Source: Symsagittifera roscoffensis
Taxonomy: Eukaryota; Xenacoelomorpha; Acoela; Convolutidae
Assembly: GCF_963678635.1 (NCBI RefSeq)
Contig: NW_026970609.1
Coordinates: 46,071-110,070 of the forward strand
DNA: 64,000 nt
Direction: 5' to 3'
A program made the translations under genes and the position numbers. Under the pieces are notes generated by a model that worked only from the letters and a program-made list of their open reading frames with translations, was not told where the DNA came from and made no database searches. Below, piece by piece: positions 55,861 to 64,000 of this stretch (its first letter is position 1; the number at the start of each line of letters is the position of its first letter).

Positions 55861-56154
55861 ACGGCAACACGCGATGAGGACATCGATCTTGAGTCCAGGG
55901 AGTATGTGCCAGTCAGTCATATTTGGAAGTTTGACTTTGAGCAATGCAAACAACGTGATTTTAGGGCCAATGGAATTTTTCAAAAATTCGTATTGAGCAT
56001 GTCATCCTCAACTTTTTCGCGACAACTAAAAATCCCCAGAAATAAAAGATCAAAACAATCGAACTACAATCGAGGGAAAGTAGTCAAAAAAGCAGCGAAA
56101 AATCGCTATTTGCAATTTCCAGACTTAAAAGATCAACCGAGAGTAGAGCTGTAA
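55861..56154 (+). CDS. possible 3'-terminal exon, basic protein (unrecognised)
   Basis: GATTCACTGGCAG at 55,860 could be an acceptor, followed by 97 open codons to TAA. The peptide begins TATRDEDIDLESREYVPVSH, continues IWKFDFEQCKQRDFRANGIF and ends in a Lys/Arg-rich tail KKAAKNRYLQFPDLKDQPRV. A start at ATG 55,906 is also possible. It lies within the right part of the retroelement composite. No family was recognised. Confidence 0.3.
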   Translation, partial: TATRDEDIDLESREYVPVSHIWKFDFEQCKQRDFRANGIFQKFVLSMSSSTFSRQLKIPRNKRSKQSNYNRGKVVKKAAKNRYLQFPDLKDQPRVEL

Positions 56155-57150
56155 TATCTTGAAATAGGAGACAGAGCGATTACAAGAGAGAGAGAGAGAT
56201 AATCAAATAATACTGGACCAGAGTTAACCTTCGGTAGAAAAGCGGACAACCGAAGTCTCCCAATGGTCCTACCAAAAACTTATTTCATGAGCTGAAACTA
56301 ATTCAATTAAAACTAATTGAGTCACACCTATTTCCCCGTTTATTCTCGAGTTGCTAATTAATTTAGTTACTCCAATTCTCGAGTGTGCGATATGTGAGTA
56401 CCAAACTCATTTTTCTTGAGTGTGTTTTATGATTGTTATGTTGAGGTAAGGAGAGTTTTAGGTTGGTCCATCTGAAATGAATCAAAGTTCCACTGTCTAA
56501 TAAAGAGTAACTGTACGGAGTGTTCCGACCCTGTTTTTAATGGCGTTCGCGTATTTTGGGTATTTTGAGACCTAAGTAAGGGGACGTGCTTATTTTCTAG
56601 AGTGGGGAATATTTTCGTAGTGGCCTTTAAGCTGTAAGGAGGGTTTTAGTCTCATGTCGCAAGTGAACCGAATTGACTCCGACCGCTTGAGGTAGAAACA
56701 CACAAGAAATAGTGTCCCTGACTCTTGAGCCAATGGTTATAGGGCCTATTTTTCTTAAAACTCATATGTGACTTAAGTAGGCGACTGTTACAAACCAAAA
56801 CATTTTTGCTCCTTGTAAAAAAGTTTAATTAAGTTTCTGCAAACTTGTTGAACAAATCTAATCAAAGTTTGCTACTTGCGAAAAAATTCTGAGTTAATCT
56901 TTGCACACGTGTTGAAACTACAAATTGATACGATGAAAAAACTTTTGATTTTAAATAAAAACATTTTTGAACAGAAGTTCATACACAAATATTTAATTTT
57001 TAAATCTCACTTTTTACAGTACCACAACAGTCTTGGGTTAAAATGAATTTATCATAAAAATTTTCTGAGACAGAGATTTTGCATTGTATTCCGAATAAAA
57101 AAGTAGGATATGCATGACACATAGCAGATGCCATCACCGATTACTTGTTG
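56155..57150. other. retroelement right end and AT-rich flank
   Basis: This contains a GA microsatellite (56,184-56,199), AATAAA at 56,499-56,504 after a TCTAATAAAG phrase, and a GACTGTTACAAACC sequence at 56,785-56,798 where composition changes to AT-rich. A TGTTACA end would suit an LTR, but no matching left LTR was seen. From 56,800 the AT-rich sequence resembles 29,580-29,830. No genes. Confidence 0.4.
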
Positions 57151-57371
57151 AAAGTGTTTTTTATCTACGTTGAATTGCTTATATAGTAGTTCCATCACCT
57201 ACGCAATGTCGATATTTGGATAATCACCTACTCCTTTTCCATATAAGGTAATAAAACCTTATTTGGAATGTACAGTGATTCATCTACATTTCCCAATTTC
57301 AATATATTTATAAATATCATTATTTTGAAACACCTACTTCTGATCAGTTGGTTCTGAGTCTCAAATCCAAA

Positions 57372-59270
57372 ATGTATTCACGAAAAAGTATCCTTCCCAA
57401 AAATATTGAATTTGCTACGAACCAAAAAAGGAATTGGGAGATTTTCTCGGTCCCAAAAACCCTACAACCGAAAAATTTACTTTGAACCTTGCTTCCAATT
57501 GATAAAGAAAAATGAATCCGGACAAATCGAAAAAACCCAGCAAGTCTATCGTGGTGTAAAAAAGGGAAAACGGCATCAGCAACACGGAATACTGTTATTC
57601 ACGATGCTGAAAACCTTGGACTCGTTCCTGTATTGAAACCCTATTCTGACAAAGAATCAACCATGGAGCAGGAAACTGAGAACAGTCATGCGGTGTATGA
57701 CGTAGCAACATACAGGAAGAGATGGGTGTGTGCCACAATCAAGATGTATAGTGTGAACAAACCATCATACATTCAGATTCGACTCTCCACTACAAAGGAG
57801 AACAAAGTCTTACAGCAAAACTCCTATGTCAACTAAACTTTGAACGAACTCAAAGATCCCACTAATGTCTTGGTAGATTTTATGTTTGTTTCGAACTGTA
57901 ATGTTCAATATTTTTTTTGAGTGATGTTATTATAGTCTTTTAATTCAAGTATTCATCTTCTTGAAACAATTTTTAAAATTTCTTTGAGCTGAGGAGTTTG
58001 AGTTGGAACATTGGTTCTTCCAGAAATCTTGAGTTAAAGCTTCAAAATAAATTGGGACTATTTCATATCGTTTCAAGAAAATTCCCGTACAGTTTCACTA
58101 ACAAATTTGGAATCTCAAAGTTTACCAAAATTACAAGATTTGGATACAGAATTACAAATTTCTCCATTGGAGTAGACTTTGCATAATGGAAGACGAAAAG
58201 TTTTTCTAAGTAATCGTTCAGATATTAGAAAAAATAGATCATATAGAGTATCGTAGAAAAAGAAACACTTGGAAAAACAATCTGAAAATTTAATGCAAAA
58301 AAAAGAGTATGATAAACTGGTTGATTTTATCCCCTCGGTTTTGTCTTATGTAGAAACATTCAAAAAAACTTGTATTGTTTGTGACGAATGCACTGTAGAA
58401 AATGAACGTTCAGAAATTGTATAAAATTACCCAGAAATTTTGATTTGATTAGGCATGACTTTTCATCAAATACAAAAAGAAAAAGCTACTTTTTTGACCT
58501 GTATTGCGTTGGACCGAAACATAAACTTGAAAGAAATGGACCAAAAATGTCCTTTTAGGGATCTAATTTTGTACGGAAATTCCTATATGGTTTTCAAAGT
58601 TCATGCAATTGTACATGATGCAGCTGAACCTGTGAAGTCTAATTCTAATAAGGGAACTGGTTATTGTTATTTTTTACCTGAATTTCCAATTTCTTATTTT
58701 CTTGGTCATGTGACTGGATTTTTCGTCTGTTTTTATATTACAATTTTTGCGTTATTATTATATGCATTGTTCAATTTTTAATTTTTTTATCAAAAAAAAT
58801 ACTCCAGCGAAAACAGTTAACATCAAAACGGTATTTGTTTTGGATATTGATTGTGTTGAAAAAAAAAGTGAAAGAGTTAGAGTTTATAAAAATGGACAAA
58901 CTGTGGGATATTTCTTTCCGCCTCCCAAAAAGCTCAAGGCTACATCTCAGTCTGCTTGTTGTACGAAGTATCTTCATTGAATCAATTGGAGCAGTGACCA
59001 TGAAAAGTATAATGAGCTTGAAAATTTTTTGAACAACTTAAAAGCTCCAAAAAAGGAGTTTTTTTGCGAAAGGTTATAAAAAATGTAAAAGTCTGTCAGA
59101 AATTTTGGAAACAAAGGTTAGAACTGTGGATGACTACACTTGCCCAAAAAATAAGAATATGATTTCCAAATTTAAAAAAAAATGATTGGACGTGTAGCAA
59201 CTACCCATTTCGTCATGCAAATAATTTTTAATGTGTAGAAAGAAAAACTTTTGCATACGGAAAATGGACT
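57372..59270 (+). pseudogene. left-end gene of element copy 4 (unrecognised, best preserved)
   Basis: ATG at 57,372 opens MYSRKSILPKNIEFATNQK. Blocks in order are RKIYFEPCFQLIKKNESGQI (57,463-57,535), MEQETENSHAVYDVATY then RYKRVCATIKMYSVNKPSYI (57,663-57,777), an EWTLHN-equivalent near 58,160, DKLVDFIPSVLSYVETFKKT with CIVCDECTVENE (58,311-58,407), the 108-codon frame 58,455-58,781 with KEMDQKCPFRDLILYGNS and KGTGYCYFLPEF, then VGYFFPPPKKLKATSQSACC with TKYLHGIN (58,905-58,985) and NDWTCSNYPFRHA (59,182-59,220). CxxC pairs suggest zinc binding. GT..AG runs between blocks suggest introns. Function unknown. Confidence 0.55.
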
Positions 59271-59599
59271 CAATTTTTTTTTACAAATTGTAAATAATCT
59301 AAATAATTTTGTTTTATCGTGTTTTTGAAATTTAAAGGTTAATCATTATCAGTTTTTTCATTCCAAAATTGAGATGGGTGATGAATGTGACGATAACCTA
59401 TATTTAGGAAATTTTTTTGTGATGAGGAGTATCATGAACGAAAATCATGGAATTATTTTGGACGTACGTGTAATAGATCTCTTTAACTTTTTGTGTGCCA
59501 ATTTTTTGTCATAGTTTGAATACTAACTTGTGCAATCGTTCGAATAGTTTAATTCACTACATGTGAAAAAACAACAGAAGAAACAACAATATACATCAT

Positions 59600-60545
59600 G
59601 CTAGCAATTTTATCATGTACATTCAGTTATATTTTACCTTCACCAATGCTAGGAATAAAATATTTTTTCCGAAGAACGAGTTTTTTTCGCTAGTTGGACC
59701 AAGTGGCTCTGTAAAATCGCATCTTAATTTTTATTGGTACTTTTCAACCAAAATTTGACAAATTTTTCAATTTTTATCAACATTATCAACCTCTTTATGG
59801 ACAAATACATAGTAAAAAAACCTTGAATCTATCCAAGGAGTTGACTTTGAACTGATTGAAAACAATCCCAAAAATGGAACAAATTACTTGTTGATATTTG
59901 ATGAGTTTTGTGAAGTAATTTCAAATTCTAAACAGTTTGTAAAAGTTGCTACTGCTGGAGGACACTAGGGACTGAATTCAATATAAATTCAGCATTACTT
60001 GTTTCAGCGAAGTAAATTGGGAACATACGTTGAATAGCATACCCTTTTCTGTACCAAAAAATTAAATATGGAAAATTGACATTATTATTTAATAGAGAAA
60101 ATTCTGACAAATACATAGAGAAAGAGCTGACAAATACATAGTAAAAAAACCTTGAATCTATCCAAGGAGTTGACTTTGAACTGATTGAAAACAATCCCAA
60201 AAATGGAACAAATTACTTGTTGATATTTGATGAGTTTTGTGAAGTAATTTCAAATTCTAAATAGTTTGTACAAGTTGCTACTGCTGGAGGACACTAGGGA
60301 CTGAATTCAATATAAACTCAGCATTACTTGTTTCAGCGAAGTAAATTGGGAATATACGTTGAATTACAAAATACGCACATATTCTTGTTCCAAATACCGA
60401 GATATGTTTTACAAATCAATACATTATGTCAATAATTAGGTCTAGGATCACAAGATCGAAAGAGTGGTATCAAGATGCAACATCTACTCCTTATGGTCAT
60501 TTACTCATTGATTTAACTCCAAAAACTAAGTAGACCTAGTAAAAT
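59600..60545 (+). pseudogene. packaging ATPase, P-loop visible
   Basis: The P-loop reads LVGPSGSVKSHLN (about 59,692-59,730): a canonical GPSGSGKS with one Gly replaced by Val, keeping the Lys and Ser. WYFSTKI-type sequence follows, and the Walker B region NYLLIFDEFCEVISNSK with QFVKVATAGG then GLNSI (59,886-59,985). This latter block occurs again at 60,208-60,300 because of an internal duplication. SPRYVLQINTLCQ-type and KEWYQDATSTPYGHLL blocks are at about 60,390-60,510. Stops and shifts are numerous, so it is inactive, but this copy establishes the ATPase assignment. Confidence 0.8.
59801..60365 (+). repeat. tandem duplication, ~330 bp x 2
   Basis: ACAAATACATAGTAAAAAAACC begins at 59,801 and 60,130. 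Both copies run through the Walker B block and GGACACTAGGGACTGAATTC to AAATTGGGAA(C/T)ATACGTTGAAT. Only a few bases differ, so this duplication is much more recent than those in copies 2 and 3. Confidence 0.9.
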
Positions 60546-60639
60546 ATCGAAGAATAGACCTAGTAAAATATCGTGATTAAAATATCACTGCACGAAAGGA
60601 GAAGTATATTGAGATCGCCAAAAGTCCTTCAAATAATAT

Positions 60640-60875
60640 CTGTTAACACTCTTTTTGTCATTAAACTACTGACATAGTATTGATCAGTTTATTCTAATTC
60701 CTCACTCAATTCATCAATCACAATGTACACTTCCAAAAAAAAATTGGAACAAAAGCAGGAAAAAGAGGATATTGCACCAAAAGTTTTTTGATTTTATTTA
60801 CAGTGCTTTAAATGCGAAGTTGAAAACGAGTAACAGTAAGCATCTTATTGATTCAATTTCGAAATGAGAAAGTGT
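60640..60875 (+). pseudogene. integrase N-terminal scrap, core deleted
   Basis: Sequence matches 7,370-7,575 of copy 2 (FINHNVHFQKK, then VENE..KHLIDSIS-like text) and near 60,861 jumps to the last codons of the integrase gene (GAAATGAGAAAGTGTTCATA equals copy 2 near 8,627-8,647). About 1.05 kb including all catalytic residues is missing. Confidence 0.65.
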
Positions 60876-61765
60876 TCATATTGAAGGTAAATAATTTTTT
60901 AAATTAAATTTCAGTTGTCATTGATTCTTATACTTTTGAATTATAGTTCCCACTGCTTCTTTTGATTGTTATTTGAATAAAACTCATTGTTCTTTTGCAA
61001 ATTTTCTACTCGAACAAAAACATTCGAAAGGAGAATAGGACGTTGCTATTTCAGTAATATCATAACCTTCTTTGTATCAAAATGTTATAGAGGGAAAGTT
61101 TATATTCTCAGATGGTAGAGAAAATTCTGAGGAGAAAAGATAGAATGTACCGATGCATAATGAACTAGGATTGTATCCAAGTATTGGTGATATAGTTGTA
61201 GCCATCAACAACAAACTTCGAGAACGTCTAGGTGCTGAAGCATTTGAATATAACGGAATCTATGTAACACTAGATAAAATTACACAAAAGCTTACCGGTC
61301 GTTTACCTGAGAACCAATAAGGTTTATTATTCAAAGTTCTGACTTGAGTCACATTTTTGGCTGTGCTTTAGAACAAAATCAAACAGAGGTTATATTGAAA
61401 GGGAAAGGACCACATTAATCTCAGTATTCTTTCGACATTATAAGAATACATTCTTTGATGATATATAGTAATTTTATAAAACATAACAAAGTCGATGATT
61501 CAAAAACTCCCTTATTGCGTTGTATTCCATTCATCTCCAAAAATGTGGAGATATAACTCCCACAGCACAGTAGATGAATTAGCAGACTTTCAAAAAAATA
61601 CTCATTAAAAACTTAAAAAACTATTGATATATATTTTTACATAATATCAAGATAGAACTGAGAGATATTACCGCCGAAACAATTCCTTTTGTGTTCGTAG
61701 GAAATACTCGAGTTGTTATCTTGTTCCGCAAATTTTCGAATAATCACTTTTGATTTAAACTTCAT
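60876..61765 (+). pseudogene. structural-type protein (unrecognised)
   Basis: The conserved ATG is ATT here (about 60,919). Blocks: FLLEQKHSKGE (61,003-61,035), NELGLYPSIGDIVVAINNKL (about 61,158-61,220), LGAEAFEYNGIYVTLDKITQ (61,231-61,290), SSDLSHIFGCALEQNQTEVI (about 61,336-61,395), and RDITAETIPFVFVGNTRVVI then LFRKF (61,655-61,735). The last block is the most conserved part of the gene across copies 2-5. Confidence 0.5.
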
Positions 61766-61799
61766 ACGAAATGGTTGCTGAAAATTCAACTGATTTTCC

Positions 61800-62030
61800 T
61801 TTTTTTTCAAGATATACAAGACAACGTGGAAGAAGTTGTGGGGCTCTTGCATAAACTCTTTGGAGAACTGCCATCCCCTTTTTTTAAAAACATATAGTCC
61901 AAGATGCGAAAAGAATTGGGGCAGGTTTGTTTGAAGTCGCTGCTCCAGAGACTGGGGAAGTTGTAAGTGGACGTAAAAACTCAAAAAAATTGCAAAAGAT
62001 GTGGAAACAAAAATATTTTTGGAAACAATT
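61800..62030 (+). pseudogene. small basic virion-type protein remnant
   Basis: IQDNVEEVVGLLHKLFGELP lies at about 61,813-61,872, then RKELGQVCLKSLLQRLGKL and a basic VDVKTQKNCKRCGNKN-like end. It aligns with copy 5 at 63,790-64,000 and copy 2 at 9,510-9,720, though the highly basic tail seen in copy 2 is shorter here. Confidence 0.4.
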
Positions 62031-62034
62031 ATGT

Positions 62035-62135
62035 CATCTTACACACAAGAAGTTTTCCCCAGTACTTCTCTGGATGAAGGCAATATTGAGTTTGAATCTG
62101 AAACGGATTGTAACCAGTAGTATATGTTGGATGAA
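62035..62135 (+). pseudogene. capsid-like gene, first codons only
   Basis: HTRSFPQYFSG/PSTSLDEGNIEFESETD-type text at about 62,040-62,110 matches the start of the capsid-like gene at 9,940. It is cut at the G tract beginning 62,141. Confidence 0.5.
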
Positions 62136-62137
62136 TT

Positions 62138-62585
62138 CAGCCGGGGGGGGGGGGTGTGAGGGTGAGGACATCCACGTGTTAACATAGGCTATAGAGTATC
62201 CAGTCCTCACCCTATGTATCAACATAGGCTATAGATTTCCCAATGTATTGAGATAGGGAATAGGTTTCCCAATGTATTAGGATACCAGGTTTCAGATGGT
62301 AAGTTTCAGATGGTAAGTTTTTTTCGGAGCCCGAATTCCCCATCTCTAGATTTCCCTATGTATAAGAAATTCCTTGTAAGGAATTAAGAACTCATTAGGG
62401 AATAGATTTCCCAATGTGTTCAGACAGGGAATAGGTTTCCTATGTATTAAGATGGTAAGCTTTTAGATGATAAGTTTCAGAAAAATTTTTGGCGCCCGAT
62501 CTTACCATGTTTTAAGATAGTGTCTAGATTTCCCATGTATAAAGATAAAATATAGATATCCCTATGTATGATATCCCTCTCTCAA
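62138..62585 (+). repeat. interspersed breakpoint repeat (long copy)
   Basis: A run of 13 Gs (62,141-62,153) is followed by GTGTTAACATAGGCTATAGAGTATCC, then several variants of TTTCCCAATGTATT(G/A)(A)GATAGGGAATAGG (62,230-62,290 and again about 62,395-62,450) and GGTTTCAGATGGTAAGTTT steps (62,287-62,320; 62,445-62,480). The CATAGGCTATAGA and ATAGGGAATAG phrases occur on the other strand at 12,975-13,030. It looks like a short internally repetitive element or satellite fragment. Confidence 0.65.
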
Positions 62586-62724
62586 AATAATCAAATACGA
62601 TAAAAGTTACCCTACTTTTAGCTAAAAAGTGGTTTATATAATGCTCTGAACACATAAAAGTCATATTAGCTGAATCAATATTGATACATCCGATTTCTCG
62701 GGAAAACAAGGTAATTAATCGTAA

Positions 62725-62912
62725 TTTTCGAGAAATTTAAAAATAATCAAATCTATCCACTTTGGCAATATCTACTAAAAAGCCTCTTGCATAAATCAAT
62801 GAATATCTCGACAAAGAAGAAAATCTGGCAAATTTTAATGAAAAAGAGATGATAAAATGTTCAGATCAAAGGTAAACCTTTTCTTAAAACTAATTGTCTA
62901 GCGATCAGTTGT
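62725..62912 (+). pseudogene. integrase C-terminal scrap
   Basis: Text equivalent to STKKPLA.INEYLDKEENLANF then EKEMIKCSDQ is found to about 62,870. The stop codon used in copy 2 (TAA in TGTTCAGATTAA) is TCA here. Only the last 45 or so codons remain. Confidence 0.5.
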
Positions 62913-62913
62913 C

Positions 62914-63745
62914 ATGGATTTTTTTACTACTGAGTTAATTTCAATTGCTTCTTTTAATTGTTATCCTAATAGTAGTCTTAATTCTTTTACAAACTTTCTA
63001 CCCGAACAAAAACATTTGAAATGAGATTGGTAGGTTGCTGTATCCGAAATAACATACCCTTCTTTGTACCAAAATATTACAGAGGGACATTTTACATTCT
63101 TAGATGGTAGAGAAAGTTCTGAGATAAACGAAAGATTTTACTGATGCACATTGAACCAGAATTGTATCCAAGTATTGCTGATAATGTTGTAGCCATGAAC
63201 AACAAATTCCGAGAACATCTAGGATCTCAAGATTTTGATTACAACGGAATCTAGTTATCAGTAGATAAAACTACACAAAAGGTTGCTGTTCATTTACCTG
63301 AGAACCAGTCAGTTTTGTCATTCAAAAATCTGACTTGAGTCACAATTTTGGTTGTAATTTCGAACAAAACCAAACATTGGCTATAATAAAAATAAAACGA
63401 CCAAATTATCCTCAGTATTCTTGCGGCTTTACAAGAACACATTCTTCGATGATATATAGTAATTTTATAGATTTAAACATAGTCTACGATTCAAAACTCC
63501 CCTATTGCGTTGTTTTCCATTCAACTCCAAAGTTAAATTGGAGAAATAAATTCTACAAGACAGTACAAACATTATCAGTCTTTCACAAATTTGCAAATTA
63601 AAAAACTATTGAAAAATTCTTTCCAAAGTACCAAGATAGAACTAGGAGATAGTACCGGCGAAAAATTTTTTGTGTACGTAGTATTTGATCAAGTTTTTCT
63701 CTTGTTCCGCAATACTTCGAATACTCAATTCTGATTAAAATTCCA
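62914..63745 (+). pseudogene. structural-type protein (unrecognised)
   Basis: ATG at 62,914 gives MDFFTTELISIASF-type sequence. LPEQKHLK-like text is at 63,000, then DGRESSEINERF.DAH near 63,103, FEPELYPSIADNVVAMNNKF (63,143-63,205) and the 88-codon frame 63,335-63,601 with FGCNFEQNQTLAIIKIKRPN and YPQYSCGFTRTHSSMIYSNF. GDSTGEKFFVYVV-type sequence is near 63,648-63,690. It is about as decayed as copy 4. Confidence 0.5.
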
Positions 63746-63774
63746 TACGAAATGGTTGCTCAAAAATCAGCTGA

Positions 63775-64000
63775 TTTCCCTATTTTTCGAGGACATGCAA
63801 GACAACGTGAAAGAGGTTTTGGAGCTCTTGCACAAACTGTTGGGAGAACTGCAATCCCCTTTCCTAAAAAAAATAAAGTCCCAGCTGCCGAAAGAATTGG
63901 GCCAGATTTGTTTGAAATCGCTGCTCCAGAGATTGGGGTAGTTGTTAGTGGACGTAAAAAACTCAAAACATTTGCAAAAGATGTGGGAACAAAAACGGTT
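63775..64000 (+). pseudogene. small basic virion-type protein, cut by window end
   Basis: FEDMQDNVKEVLELLHKLLG then ELQSPFLKK lies at 63,786-63,870, followed by AERIGPDLFEIAAPEIGVVV and a basic SGRKKLKTFAKDVGTKT at the window end. The order of Gly-Arg-Lys then basic residues matches copies 1 and 2. The C-terminal half lies beyond 64,000. Confidence 0.45.

Larger units (their letters stand above)
30086..56800 (+). mobile_element. Ty3/gypsy-type LTR retroelement composite with giant leader minisatellite
   Basis: G+C content rises sharply between about 30,086 and 56,800 relative to both flanks. Contents in order are a possible exon, a doubled LTR-like block, a primer-binding-site-like sequence, 16.3 kb of 21-bp repeats, gag, a deleted pol, integrase with GPY/F-type tail, and two further reading-frame regions. 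Integrase after the RNase H remnant gives the gypsy order. No 3' LTR matching the 5' block was found by eye, so the right side may be truncated or rearranged. With reverse transcriptase missing and gag interrupted, it is not autonomous. Confidence 0.7.
57150..62135 (+). mobile_element. Polinton/Maverick-like element, copy 4 (integrase deleted)
   Basis: The copy runs from a left-end region with a CTACGCAAT unit (57,205-57,220), similar to the repeats at 27,586-27,775, through the left gene, ATPase, integrase scraps, structural gene and basic protein to the first 30 codons of the capsid-like gene, then stops at a G tract at 62,141. About 1.05 kb of integrase is missing. Its left gene and ATPase are the best-preserved in the window. 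Confidence 0.75.
62720..64000 (+). mobile_element. Polinton/Maverick-like element, copy 5 (partial, runs off window)
   Basis: The copy begins within an integrase C-terminus (62,725) and continues with a structural gene and a basic protein, cut by the window edge. It follows directly after the G-rich repeat, as does copy 3a at 13,050, which also starts mid-integrase. Confidence 0.7.

Noticed and set aside
55726-57150. 3' LTR of the retroelement
   Set aside because: AATAAA and a TGTTACA end are present, but no stretch matches the 5' LTR-like block at 30,427-31,090, so a 3' LTR cannot be claimed.
1-64000. tRNA, rRNA or snRNA genes
   Set aside because: No A-box/B-box pair, cloverleaf or rRNA core sequence was recognised by eye; a covariance-model scan could still find a small one.

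Overview
This window looks like part of an AT-rich invertebrate animal genome built almost entirely from decayed mobile elements. Evidence for a eukaryote is the split coding blocks, T-rich 3' splice acceptors, long A/T homopolymers, an 18-base G tract and two classes of eukaryotic transposon. I cannot name the species. No intact host gene, tRNA or rRNA was found. Family names come from motifs read by eye and general knowledge of the families; no database was searched.

Region 1 (1-27,421) and region 3 (57,150-64,000) hold at least five broken copies of a Polinton/Maverick-type element (a large virus-like DNA transposon). Piecing the copies together, the plus-strand order is: an unrecognised left-end gene, an FtsK/HerA-like packaging ATPase, a retroviral-type (rve/DDE) integrase, an unrecognised structural-type gene, a small basic capsid-type protein, a capsid-like protein, a short minus-strand ORF and a possible adenain-like protease scrap. 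A decayed protein-primed family-B DNA polymerase lies on the minus strand at 22,960-27,421. Every copy has stops, frameshifts and deletions. Copies sit head to tail (copy 1 runs into copy 2 near 3,265) and carry internal tandem duplications of about 0.33, 0.5, 1.0 and 2.2 kb.

Region 2 (about 27,430-56,800) is different. Upstream of the polymerase is a four-unit, about 60-bp repeat with CRE-like TGACGTCA sites. Then come a few possible isolated exons (28,965-29,453; 30,093-30,238) in AT-rich sequence. From about 30,086 to 56,800 lies a 26-kb composite, richer in G+C, built around a Ty3/gypsy-type LTR retroelement. It has a tandemly doubled LTR-like block with TATA box and AATAAA, a possible primer-binding site, about 16.3 kb of 21-bp minisatellite, gag with CCHC zinc knuckles, a pol that has lost nearly all of protease and reverse transcriptase, an integrase with a GPY/F-type tail, a macro-domain-like reading frame and another unrecognised reading frame.

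The most striking object is the minisatellite (31,362-47,660), roughly 740 copies of a 21-bp unit placed between the retroelement's 5' end and its gag start. Because 21 is divisible by 3, the array is open in several frames on both strands and yields giant false ORFs, one of 1,943 codons. A 240-bp non-repeat spacer that matches the gag leader recurs four times in and at the end of the array, so array plus leader was amplified as a higher-order unit.
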